This document shows, piece by piece, positions 44,080-54,559 of a DNA stretch of 64,000 nucleotides. The notes under the pieces were generated by a model. It ran no database searches and was not told the DNA's origin. It saw only the letters and a program-made list of their open reading frames with translations. The DNA lies in the NCBI RefSeq assembly GCF_031143425.1, contig NC_090437.1:842841978-842905977 (forward strand), in the 5' to 3' direction. Position numbers and translations under genes: made by a program. Within the stretch, counting starts at the first letter, position 1, and each line of letters starts with the position of its first letter. Origin of the DNA: Pleurodeles waltl. Taxonomy: Eukaryota; Chordata; Amphibia; Caudata; Salamandridae.

Positions 44080-44942
44080 CGGGATTAATACTCTGCGTCG
44101 CATCTAAATAAGGGTGTGCACGGTAGAAAAAAAAAGAAGGCAATACCGTGAACGGTGGCTGGTGAAACCCGACTGAGCGAAGAAAAGGCGCCCTGTGCCC
44201 AACCTTAGAGGTACGCCGCCCGACTCCCCCATGGAGCCTTGCCGCGACCTGAAAGGTGAGCGGCAACCAACAAAAAAAAAATGGAAGCCCCGGCGCCCTG
44301 CAGAGTCTTGCCGCGCGCCACACAAGAAGTGTGAAGCCCTGCCACGGCCCCTACAGCGCGACGCGATCAAGGTAAAGGAAAAAAAAACTAAGCCCCGGAG
44401 GCAGCTTACCTCCAGCGCTCACAGCAAGGCAGCGCTTCTGCCGAGGCCGGCACTGTGGAGTCGGGCTGTGCACGTTTGCACATGCGCGCGCCCCGGTGCC
44501 CAACCACGTGACGCTCAGGCTGTGCTCCCCAGGGAGGGGAACGCAGCTGAAGAGCTAGAGGGGCCGGAGCCGCGTGGAAGAAAGAAGAAAGGGCAGGGCG
44601 CCCTAGTAGAAGAGGCAAGAGTGAAAGAGAAAGAAAAAAAGCAAGAAGAAAAAAAAAAGATTTTTTTTTCTCTTCTCTTTTATGTGAAAAAAAAAAGGGG
44701 AAAACAGACTAAAAGTGACACAGGATAAAGAAACCGCCAGAAAAAGGGCAGAGAGAGAGAGAGAAAAAGAAAAAAAAAGCCCCAAGAGAGAAAAAAAGAA
44801 GTGAACTCAAGGTAAAACAAAGAGGGAAGACAGAAGCAGGAACACTAAAGAAAAAAAAAAAGCCACTCCCTGGAAAAAAAAAAAATAAGAGGCAGGGAAG
44901 AGAATACTCAACAGCAACAGCGCCCACATACCTAGGGGCATC
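44080..44942 (+). other. Gypsy leader, A-rich
   Basis: The region between the primer-binding site and gag carries poly-A and GA-rich runs (44600-44890). An open frame at 44195-44728 is Lys/Arg-rich only because of that composition and has no gag-like features. Confidence 0.6.
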
Positions 44943-46886
44943 ATGAGTGCCCCACCACAAGAAAACACCCAACTCCCCGCGCAAGCAGGACCAAGTGCTC
45001 ACTCCTCAGTCACTGCGCTGCCCCCGTTCAGCCAGCTGGTGGATCCGGCCACAGCATCCCCAAGATGGCGGCTGTGGCTAAACCGATTAGAAAATTACTT
45101 TTGCGCCACTCGTGAGACAGACGGGGCCGTGCGCAGATCTCTCATGTTGCTCATGGGGGGAGACGAACTGCAGGAGCTGTTTGATGCACTCCCAAACACA
45201 GGTGATAAGGCGGATTTCAATGCAGCAGTGGAAGCACTGAATAAGCATTTCGACCCACAGCTGAACTCAGACTTTGAAAGTTTCAAACTTCGCCAGGCTC
45301 AGCAAACGGATGCTGAGTCAATGGATATGTTCTATGCACGGTTGAGAAAGCTAGCAAGCTCGTGCGTAGGCCTTAATCAACAGGAAGAGATTAGGGCACA
45401 AATCATTCAAGGATGCCGGTCGAACGCACTAAGGAAACTCATTCTAAGCCAGCAAGGCATGCCCCTTGATGACATCCTGGTTTTGGCACGGTCCCACGAA
45501 CTATCAGCAGTGCGCGCGGATGCCATGGCGGCAGTTAGAGGACAATCACTGGCCGCTGCGTCAAATACGCGTCCAGTCCAGGTGAAGGAAGAGCAGGTAG
45601 AGGCCATCCAAACTCGTCAACTTCCGGGACGAAAGGTGAACTGTGGCAGACAAAACGCACGCACCTGTAGAAGCTGTGGATATGATCACAAACCATCAAT
45701 GGTGTGCCCAGCAAAAGGGGAAACATGCAGTAAATGCGGCAAAGATAACCACTTTGCGAAAGTATGCCGGTCTGGCCAAGGATGGCAAGGGAACCAGAAA
45801 GCAAGGGACACAAAAGTCAGAAGTGTGACTAAAGAAGTTGATGATTCTGATGACACCACCATTCAGAAGACCCCAGTCTTTGAAGAAGATGAAGATGAAG
45901 ACATCTTTGTGATCTCGTTCACCGGTGGGAGGCAACAAAACAAACGACCTCCACCCATGAGCAATGTTCAGATCAACGGCAGGTCGGCAACAGTACTCAT
46001 AGACACTGGAGTGTCAGTGAATGTGATGGACGAGACTCTGTTCAGGCAGCTGACCCCAGCACCGTCGCTTACCCCAACTACCACTAGAATTTACAACTAT
46101 GGGGGCAGGAAACCACTGCCTCTGAGGGGCACTGTGGAGGTGTCGGTGTCCAGTGGGCAAGCATCAACGCTGGCAAGATTCTACGTGGTGGCTGGTGATC
46201 GAGGCACACTGTTGGGCTGTCATACTGTGGAAGAGCTCGAATTGGTATTCTTTGCTAGACAAGTGTATGACTCCCACGCTGAACGTCTGGTTAACGAGTT
46301 TCCGCAGCTCTTTGAAGGCCTGGGGCGACTCAAAGGTAAAAGGGTTAAGCTACACATAGATCATAGAATTACGCCCGTGGCCCTCAGACACAGACGCGTT
46401 CCGTTTCACCTACGACCAGCAGTAGAGAAGGAACTACAGTTGCTGGAAGATCAGGGAGTGATTGAGAAGGTAGATGGGCCCACACCGTGGGTGTCGCCGC
46501 TGGTAATAGTACCTAAGCCTAAGCAACCTGGCGCTATCCGTTTGTGTGTCGATATGCGTTTACCCAATAAGGCCATTAAAAGAGAGCGGCACATAACGCC
46601 TACAATGGACGACATCATAGCAGATCTGAATGGTGCCCAGTGGTTCTCGAAGTTAGATCTCAACACTGGGTATCATCAGCTGGAGCTGGAGCCTGACAGT
46701 AGAAACATTACCACTTTTTCAATGCATGTGGGACTTAGGCGATACAAGAGACTAAGCTTCAGGGTATCCTCGGCCGCTGAAGTATTCCAAAATGTGATTA
46801 GGGAGACGCTCTCAGGACTGCAGGGGGTGATCAATTTGAGCGACGATATCCTCATCTACTCCAAAACCTGTGAAGAACACCATTGA
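44943..46886 (+). pseudogene. Gypsy gag-protease-RT frame (647 codons, ends at a premature stop)
   Basis: The ATG at 44943 begins gag, whose capsid-like part runs to about residue 195. A CCHC zinc knuckle (C-x2-C-x4-H-x4-C, 'CSKCGKDNHFAKVC') lies near residues 261-275, and the protease site 'LIDTGVSVNV' near residue 352. The RT starts around residue 460, with 'PWVSPLVIVPKP', 'FSKLDLNTGYHQL' (motif A) and 'NLSDDILIYS' (catalytic S-D-D, normal for this lineage) near residue 631. Gag and pol share one frame with no shift. A TGA right after the RT palm ends the frame; the same frame then continues with thumb sequence, so this is a point nonsense mutation. Neighbouring frames supply the rest of pol. 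Confidence 0.9.
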
Positions 46887-47641
46887 CACCTAAGGGCTAC
46901 ACTGCAGAGGTTATCGGAGGCTGGACTTACACTCCACAAGAAGAAGTGTGCGTTTTATCAGACGTCAGTAGAGTTTTTTGGCTATGTGTTTTCAAGGATG
47001 GTCTACAGGTGGACCCTCGAAAAGCAGATGCTATCCGTCAAGCCCCAGTTCCGAAGAACACCACAGAAGTTAGAAGCTTCCTGGGTATGGCAACCTGTTG
47101 TGGAAGGTTTATCCCACAGCTGGCAACCATGGCAGAACCTCTTAGGCAGGTCACGAAAACGGGGCATCGGTGGGAGTGGAGCCCGATGGCAGACAAGCCG
47201 TTTGCCGACATCAAGAATGCTCTACTGGATAAGTCAACAATGGCGTATTTTAACCCTCGCCGACAAACGGAGGTAGTGGTAGATGCGAGGCCAGTGGGGT
47301 TGGGTGCTGTTCTTCTCAAGGAACAGAACCCGCAGGAGTGGGTTCCAGTTGCGTATGCCAGTCGAGCATTGTCATCGGTTGAAACACGATACGCCCAAAT
47401 AGAACGAGTAGCTTTGGCGATTTGGTGGGCGTGCAAACATTTTCACCTGTTTCTCTATGGCCAAGAATTTCAGGTGGTGATCAATCACAAGCCTTTAGTC
47501 GCACTGTTTGCAGGTTGTCCTCGCCTGGCACCCCCCCGGATAGAACGATGGACTGTTCTCCTGCAACCGTACCGGTTTAATGTCATCTACCGCCCGGGAG
47601 TGAACAACCCACAGATTATTTGTCTCGTCACCCGTCGCTAA
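46887..47641 (+). pseudogene. Gypsy RT thumb and RNase H, frame-shifted
   Basis: RT thumb sequence continues in the old frame to about 46985, then the frame changes; the new one holds 'VRSFLGMATCCGRFIPQL' and the RNase H. RNase H landmarks are 'VVDARPVGLGAVLL' (first catalytic Asp), 'YAQIERVALAIWWACK' (Glu) and 'VVINHKPLVALF'. In the last, Asn stands where the family has the catalytic Asp of TDHKPL, so this domain is damaged as well. The frame ends at 47641, close to the expected RNase H end. A polymerase/RNase H module of the element, inactive as it stands. Confidence 0.85.
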
Positions 47642-49072
47642 CCTGGCCTGATGACGCCCAAAAGAAGGATGAAGAGAACACAGAGATATTCGTCAACATG
47701 GTGGTGAAGTCGGCATGCCCTAATGCCCTGAGAGTGGGAGATATTGTGGACGCCACCAAGGGGGATTCAACGCTCACCCAGGTCAAAGAAGCACTGGATC
47801 ACAGGAAATGGAAGCTCTTCCTGGGAAAGACTAACGTGGCTAATCATGAATGTAAGGCAGCAATGCAAGGAATGTGGAAGGTGCAAGATGAATTGTCTAC
47901 AGATGGGCAAGGACTGATCCTGCGAGGAAGGAGAATTGTGCTGCCTCAGAGTTTGTGGGCCAAAGTAGTGGAGCTGGCACATCAAGGCCATCAAGGTGCT
48001 GCGAAGACTAAAGCAAGGTTGCGGGCCAGGGTGTGGTTCCCTGGCATGGACAGTCAAGTGGACGAATTGGAAAATGCCATTCCTGTGTAATCACCACAGG
48101 GGAGCCACCCTGCTGTCCCGTGGTCACTGAGCCAGCTAGTGTGAAGCCATGGACAAAAGTGAGCATGGACTTTGGGAGCTTTCCGGATGGGCGGCTGTCT
48201 GTTGTCATCATTGACTCTTATCTTCCACGGCATTTGAGAATGTGAGGGCGGTGCTTCAGAAAACTTTTGCCATGCTTGGCCTTCCGGAGGAAGTTAGAAC
48301 AGATAATGGCCCTCCCTTCCAAGGACAGGAGTTTCGGTCGTATCTTGATAGTTTGGCTATACGTCATCGCAGGGTCATGCCCTATTGGCCACAGGCTAAT
48401 GGGGATGTAGAAAGGTTTATGCAAACTCTAAACCGTGCTCTCAGAATAGGAGCTGATCAAAGAGATGACAGTGAGAAATGTCTACAAGACTTTTTGAGTG
48501 CTTATCGCCAGACCCCTCATAGCACTACAGGGTGTGCCCCGGCTGCCCTGATGTTTAAAGTTCCGCCGCTGGATTACATCCTGTCTGGTCCTCAGTGGAC
48601 ACCACCCGAGCTGGATGTTGAAGCCATTCAGCAGCGCAGAGAACGCACTAATCGGAAAGCCACTGAACGGAGGCGAGGTCGATACAGGGGTTTGCAGGAA
48701 GGAGATGTGGTTGTAGTGAAGAATCGCCGGCCAGGTGGAAAATTCCAAACTCCATTTGAGCCTGAACCGTGGCAGGTTGTCAGTGTCCGGGGCACCATGA
48801 TAACAGCTGCTCGAGGCCGGCAGAGGGTAACCAGGAATGTATCACACTTCAGAAAGGCAGGGGTTGCGATCTCATCCGAGGAGGCCGAGAGTGATGACTT
48901 GTTGTTTGAATCGCCGGCTGACGAGGTGCAGGCCGAGGGAGCTCAGGTAGCGACGCCCAGTGTACAACACTCTCCCGGTGAGTCACTTCCCCAAGGTGGA
49001 CACTATCATCTACGCCCCAATCCAGTGCCGAACAGTCAGCTTCTAGACTTTGTGTGTACCCTGGATCCCTGA
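47620..49072 (+). pseudogene. Gypsy integrase, two frames
   Basis: The first frame (to 48090) contains 'LAHQGHQGAAKTKARLRARVWFPG', in part the H-H half of the zinc finger; the C-C half and the first catalytic Asp ('VSMDFGSFPDG', 48150-48190) are in a neighbouring frame. From 48242 a long frame carries 'VRTDNGPPF' (second Asp) and 'YWPQANGDVERFMQTL' (catalytic Glu). It ends with a C-terminal domain 'GDVVVVKNRR' and 'TPFEPEPWQVVSVRG' of the GPY/F-like type found in many gypsy elements. At least two frame changes separate the parts. No chromodomain and no env follow. Confidence 0.88.
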
Positions 49073-49192
49073 AAGGTGCTGCTTCTGAGACTTTGGGTCT
49101 TTGCAATTGTTCTGTGTCAAATCCTTTCTGTTTCAGTTTGTGTTTCTAATTTTCTTGCATTTTTCTTTTTCCTTCTGTGTGAAGTAAAACAT

Positions 49193-49200
49193 GGGAGGGA
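49193..49200 (+). promoter_or_regulatory. Gypsy polypurine tract
   Basis: GGGAGGGA lies directly before the 3' LTR start at 49201. Confidence 0.75.
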
Positions 49201-49384
49201 TGTAGAGAGCCACATGGGCTCTCCTGTTACGGGGACTAGGTTCCGCACGTGATGACGTATGGCGGAACCGAGGTCTCGAAATAAAGTTTGGGCTGCGCTG
49301 ACGCAGTTTCCCCTTAAGACCTCAACCAGACTGCGTGTGCGTTATTTCTGTCCCGCAAGATTGCACTGCCCGTGCAATCTTACA
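49201..49384 (+). repeat. Gypsy 3' LTR, 184 bp
   Basis: TGTAGAGAGCC...GCAATCTTACA, with AATAAA at 49280-49285. Only 184 bp long, a very compact LTR. Its last 108 bp match the partial 5' LTR. Confidence 0.88.
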
Positions 49385-50699
49385 CTGTGCATAAAAGAGA
49401 CCCAGTCCAGTTGCACATGAGAAGTATCTCATGAAGTAAACGAAAACCCTATCATTAAACGCGGGCGGCTTTTAAGAAAACCGCTAGCCAATACACAAAT
49501 AGTTGGTTGTGAGGTGTAGCGAAGGAATCAAGTAATATCCCTAACAACACGGCGGCCATTTTGTAATGTCAATATTCGCAATTTGTATCACAGAATACCA
49601 TAGTAAAAGGTGAAGAACTTCGTCCAGCGGAATTATAAATTATTCACCACATGGTTTCATACTCATAGATATTTCACAGTTTATGAGTTAATAACCAAAC
49701 CAGTATGCGTAACGTCACATAGTAGATTTATATTTTCTCCAACATAACCATGAGTAATAAAAACACGTAATTCTCCAAAGCAATATTCAACGTTGTGAAA
49801 GCCATAAAATAAGCTGATTAAGAGATATCATCGGGCACTACCAATAGTATACGGTACTGGCTTCCTTTATTAGGCTCATACCTATACTGCACGGGGCACT
49901 AGAATAAATGCCAAATATCCGCAAAAAATGCAGAACGGAGTTGATAAATTCCCTATAGATTAACTGGCTAGTCCATATGTGATCAATATTAAAGCAAGCA
50001 CATAATTTGCAATGTCCATTAACAAACCTGTTCACGAAGGATGAAAGCTACAAAAGAATTGGATGGCTTGTTAAAGTGTATAAATTTCCATACCCTGCCG
50101 GAAAGTCAAACAGTAGGATGAGTATACCAAATCATATTGCCCCAAACTAAACTCAAAATATACCAAATAAGTTCCTATATCATCATCCAATCTGTGTAGT
50201 AAAGGATATAGAAAATTAGATACATGCAGCATTCACCACATCAATTATGTCCATCCTCCATTAGTACTTTAAGCCACTACACCCAAGTGTGTCAATAGTA
50301 AGGTTTAAGAACAAAATAACACAACTTCATATAAAGATATGAACAAATACATATTGTGTTGTCACTTAGATAACATTTAGAAATTGAATGTGTTGTGATT
50401 AGTTTGCCGTGTTGCCTAATTTACAAAGCATGACAAATCTATTTTATTGGATGGATAACCATTTTGACTGCATACAAACGTTAGTCCTCATACTTTTGCA
50501 TCTTTATCAGTTCACACATCAAAATCTTGATATTCATACGAGCTATTGCTTTCATAGAAAATGGTGCATTTCATCATCTATGTGAATACCCTTTTCAATA
50601 GATTGCAATCTAATAATCCATCTGGCCTCATTCCTCCTAAGATCCATCATTCTGTCACCTCCTCTGAGGTGAGGTGGGGTATGTCTAATAACTATAAAT

Positions 50700-51005
50700 T
50701 CAAATAATGGAATTTCTAATGCGCCATGCTTCTGATTTATGGCGTAATAAAGGCGATGTAGGATCATTGTTCCGTAATGACCGAATATGTTCCTGTATTC
50801 TCTCCTTAAGGGGCCTGATGGTACTACCTACATATATTTCGCCACATTCACATACCAGTAGATAAACAACATATTTGATGTTGCAATTTATAAAAGTCTT
50901 TATCTTATATGTATTGCTCCCATTGAAACTAAATTTGATGGTTTTATTTAATGCTATATTACACATATTGCAGTGACCACATTTATAAAAACCACAGATC
51001 TTGTT
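50700..51005 (-). pseudogene. Penelope-like GIY-YIG endonuclease domain
   Basis: The minus strand reads a cysteine/histidine cluster ('CGFYKCGHCNMC'), then 'YVVYLLVCECGEIYVGST', the GIY-YIG core (here VVY...IYVG), and 'RPLKERIQEHIRS' with the catalytic Arg region. The Cys cluster before GIY-YIG is typical of Penelope-like elements. The frame stops at 50700, soon after 'LLRHKSEAWRIR', while similar helical sequence continues in another frame at 50552-50700. The nuclease would nick target DNA for retrotransposition. The RT upstream is missing. Confidence 0.8.
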
Positions 51006-51060
51006 CCTTCGTTGGGGGTAAATAGCTGTTACATATCAAATCTCTAATTGTTACTTCTTA

Positions 51061-52234
51061 AATGCCTGACACCGTTTGCTGTTGTCTTAATGCAGGAATT
51101 TGTACTGGAAGTTGTACCTCAATTCCAAATCCTAAATTGGACGCTTTTGGTTCGCATTTGCATAACAGCACGAGGCTGAATATCAAGCAGAACAGCAAGA
51201 TTTAGTGCAAGCGCCAATGATGATGTCATCAAGAGGTGGCTCTTACAAAATCCGGTGCTGTGTTCTGTTTGCTGGTTTTGGCCTTTCAAGCAATGCAGCC
51301 CTGCAATTTTTCAAACATTTTCAGGTCCTCCCAGATATGATTTATTTAGAAACTATACAATGTCTTGGCCCCTACAAGTATATGCGATGTCCCTCGGAGT
51401 TGTTAATTTTATGGAGCTAAGAACATTACTTAGTTCTTAAGGCAGGTATTTTTTAGATCTACACAAATTTTTTTTACATGGAAAGTTACTAGGTTGCTAT
51501 AAATCAAGAGTTAAAAAGTTTCAAACATTATTTGTGCGGTTCACCCATACGTGACTGATATTAAATCTAAACATGTAATTGGGTCCAGCATTATTTGAGA
51601 AATAATCCAAATGTGATTTACATGGAACATTTCAGGTTACACAGGTTTCAAAAATTTGTGAAGTCCACCCAGAATCGAGTTGTATGGAAAACCTAAAGCC
51701 GACTTATTGTAAAAAAAAGGTTTCAATTGCATAGAAACATTTTGAGATGCAATCTATGCACTGTTCGGTCAGTCGTACTACAAAATTTCCAGTCTCAGGG
51801 GGTGGCTCAACAACCTCCCTAATTAATATTTATTAGGCAGGTTGCTATTAGCGACTGCCTGTGATCGGCTGAAAACACATGGATGATGTCCTTTAAGGAA
51901 CAGCAAAACAGCATGCCTGTCTTTGCATTCTTAAACTGTGCTGCTTAAGAAAAAGACAATGGACCCTCATTACACCCTGCGCCACCGTGAAAGGGCAAAA
52001 ATGTGCTGTATCTACAAAATACGGTGCATTTCTGTCCTCTTCCCCTGCTCTGGTGCCCAAATTGTTGCTTAATACCAACGCAGGCACCCTTGCACCATTG
52101 TGCAAGGGTGCCTTCATTGTGGGGATGATTTTTCCTAACTGTGGTTTGGTATGGGTTTATTACATACCAGAAAGTCATTCAGTTTTTGAGATTTTACGAA
52201 TCACAGGGAGGGAGACTGCAAATTGGCTTGGTAC
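51061..52234. other. Unassigned interval
   Basis: No recognisable gene or element. A short hairpin of CACCCTTGCA/TGCAAGGGTG type is present near 52085-52112. Confidence 0.35.
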
Positions 52235-52237
52235 TTA

Positions 52238-52959
52238 GGGCCAGATGTAGGAAGCCTTTTGCACGTCGCAAACTGCGAAAAACGCAGTTTGCGGCGTGCA
52301 AAAGGCCTAACGCGATGCACAACCTCAAATTGCGAGTCGGTACCGACTCGCAATTTGAGGCTGCGACTCGCAAATAGGAAGGGGTGGTCCCTTCCTATTT
52401 GCGACCGCATCGCCATGCTGAGTTGCTTTGTGACCGCGAATGCGGTCGCAAACCAACTCACAGTCGCCACACACTTGAAGTGGGTGGTAACTCATTCGCA
52501 AAAGGGAAGGGGTCCCCATGGGACCCCTTCCCCCTTGTGAATGCCCAAAATAATGTTTTTTCAGAGCAGGCAGTGGTCCTATGGACCACTGCCTACTCTG
52601 AAAAAATCGAAACCAAATGATTTCGGAAGTTTTTCTTTTTCTTTTTGCAGCCCGTTTTCCTTAAAGGAAAACGGGCTGCAAAAAGAAAAAAAAACAGCTT
52701 TATTAAAAAAGCAGTCACAGACATGGAGGTCTGCTGTCTCCAGCAGGCCACCATCCCTGTGAGTGCATGGATTCGCTATGGGGTCGCAAACTGCAACCCA
52801 CCTCATTAATATTCATGAGGTGGGTCTTTGCGACCCCATAGCGAGTCGCAGAAGGTGTCTGAGACACCTTTCTGAATGCACTTTTGCGAGTTGCAAATTG
52901 CGAGTCAGTAGGACACGCAGTTTGCAAGTCGCAATTTTTTATTTTGCTACATCTGGCCC
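52238..52959. mobile_element. Serial-hairpin MITE with GGGCCAGATGTAG ends, 722 bp, TSD TTA
   Basis: Inverted termini GGGCCAGATGTAG and CTACATCTGGCCC are flanked by TTA on both sides (52235-52237 and 52960-52962), the PIF/Harbinger signature. Internal perfect hairpins include TTTTTGCAGCCCG/CGGGCTGCAAAAA around 52655 and CCCACCTCAT/ATGAGGTGGG around 52811. Many GCGAGTCGCAAAT-type words occur. Termini are shared with 31597-32308. Confidence 0.8.
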
Positions 52960-52962
52960 TTA

Positions 52963-54027
52963 GAGAGGTAAACGTTTCTAAAAAATAACTGTGAGTCCAC
53001 ATAGTGCATTACAGTCATGACAAATGTGCAGTGTATGACCCATTTCAGAAAGGCTATTTTTGGATAAAGAGCCTTTTATGAACCATAAGAAGTGCACATT
53101 TAAAGGTCTGAGTTTAGGCACTGAAGGATCATGTTTCAATTAAGACTGGATTGTGCATGATGTAATTTACAGATTCCCTTTTCTTAAATATGTGTGTTTT
53201 GTGGTGCACAATGCTATAGATTTCTTTTCAGTGCTATATAGAATTCTTTTTAAGGCATTAATGGGCGATAAAGCATAAAAGATCAACTAATTTACCAAAT
53301 GGGGTAAATATCCTTGACACAGCTACAGGTCAACAATTTCAACTTTAAATGTAGTGGAGTGTGAAACATAAATCGAACCTGCGAAGTTGTGAAAAGTTCA
53401 CAGCTTTTACAGTTTTTGAATCTAAGAAGAGTGTGCATGTCACACAGCTTTGCCTCCCAGGTGATGCTTGCCCCATGTGAAACTTTTACAGCAACTTTTC
53501 CCCAGAAAAGTAATCTTATTGTGGTTTTCTCCTGTAGAAATCCAACTCATAATAGAATGTTTGACCCACCTTTGCCATCTTGTGAAGTTTTCTTAAAGGA
53601 GCAAGTGAAGTTTCACAACTTGACCCAGCTCCAATACTCTTATCTTTATTGCTAGCATTATTGCATTGTTTTATTGTCCTTTCTGTGTGTGTATCTGTAT
53701 AACCTTATTGGCTGAATGCTGTTTGGCTCTTTGATATCTTTGGGATATATTTTTTTACCCTAACAGGGTTATCCTTACATTTCTTTTATGGACTCACTGT
53801 TTTGCTTGTAAAATGTTCAGGGGTAGATTTCTGCAAATTGCCATTTCTGCATTTTCATACGGATCTTACTCTGGCTCTTCAGTACTACAATTTATTTATT
53901 GACCAGCATTCTTACAGCTGGCAAGGGTCATCTTTTTTCCTTAGCACATTGTAATGAGGAGTTTAGCACTTCTTGTTTTGCAAGCGTTTTTGTGGTGTTC
54001 TGTTCACATGGTCTTCTTTGAGGAAAT
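52963..54027. other. Unassigned interval
   Basis: AT-rich, no supported content. A frame at 53389-53655 lacks any motif. Confidence 0.35.
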
Positions 54028-54300
54028 GAAGGCCATTTAATCCAATTTTTCATGGATAATTCAATTGACGCACAGCCGACACGTCTTTCACCCCTTACAT
54101 GGTTGAAAACCTGGAGTTTTCTCAAGACTTTGTTGTGATAGTGTTGGAAAAAATATTTCACTTCCAAAATTTCAGTGGTACATTAAACGAGGACAAATAG
54201 TTGTTGCAAATATTTCATCCAAATGAGGTCATTTGGATGAAATATTTACAACAAATGTACATCAATGAAATTATCCATGAAAAATTTGATTAAATGTTCA
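54028..54300. repeat. Nested inverted repeat (foldback)
   Basis: The outer arms contain AATTTTTCATGGATAATT (left, about 54042-54061) and its exact complement near 54268-54286, within about 43 bp of similarity on each side. The centre-right holds a second palindrome at 54201-54254: 26-bp arms, one mismatch, 2-bp loop. No terminal signature or duplication recognised. Confidence 0.65.
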
Positions 54301-54354
54301 AATAATAAATAAGTTTGAACCATAAAAATCAACAAGGTTGCACTTTGAATAATA

Positions 54355-54545
54355 TCTCAGGTGGATCCACAAATGTATCTCTATGATACAGCAGAATGGG
54401 TTAGTGTCTGATCCCTTACTCATTTGTTGGGGAACCAGGCAAGGATGGTCCCTGGCCTCAATATCTTTTGCCATTGCTATCGAGCCAATTGCTTCTAGAC
54501 TCAGTCAACAGCATCTAGAGTGGGCATCTACTTAATGGCTAATAA
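54355..54545 (+). mobile_element. L1-like RT scrap
   Basis: The plus strand reads 'GTRQGWSLASISFAIAIEP', the L1 RT block equivalent to RQGCPLSP...AIEPL, with Cys replaced by Trp. Only about 60 codons survive. Head-to-head with the minus-strand LINE that follows. Confidence 0.6.
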
Positions 54546-54559
54546 TCTGTGAGGGTATT

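Larger units (their letters stand above)
43961..49384 (+). mobile_element. Ty3/gypsy LTR retrotransposon, mag/K02A2.6-like, nearly complete
   Basis: Order on the plus strand: partial 5' LTR, primer-binding site, A-rich leader, gag, protease, RT, RNase H, integrase, polypurine tract, 3' LTR. The shared 108 bp of LTR differ at two positions, so the insertion is recent. One stop and at least two frame changes inactivate pol. The 5' LTR lacks its first 76 bp and no target duplication is visible. It lies inside a Penelope-like element. Confidence 0.9.
42540..51060 (-). mobile_element. Penelope-like element, 5'-truncated, split by a gypsy insertion
   Basis: A GIY-YIG endonuclease domain lies at 50700-51005 on the minus strand. 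The 3' non-coding sequence extends left to 49385, is interrupted by the gypsy element (43961-49384) and resumes at 43960, including a hammerhead-like motif at 43153-43204. The Penelope reverse transcriptase is absent, so the copy starts inside the endonuclease region. The left edge near 42540 is a guess, because PLE 3' ends vary and no duplication was found. Confidence 0.65.

Noticed and set aside
44195..44728. 177-codon Lys/Arg-rich open frame
   Set aside because: It is in the A-rich leader of the gypsy element, upstream of the real gag start; its composition explains the lack of stops.
45535..45938. Minus-strand frames with Cys-rich and hydrophobic stretches opposite gag
   Set aside because: They are antisense shadows of the gypsy gag-protease region, whose plus-strand frame has clear motifs.
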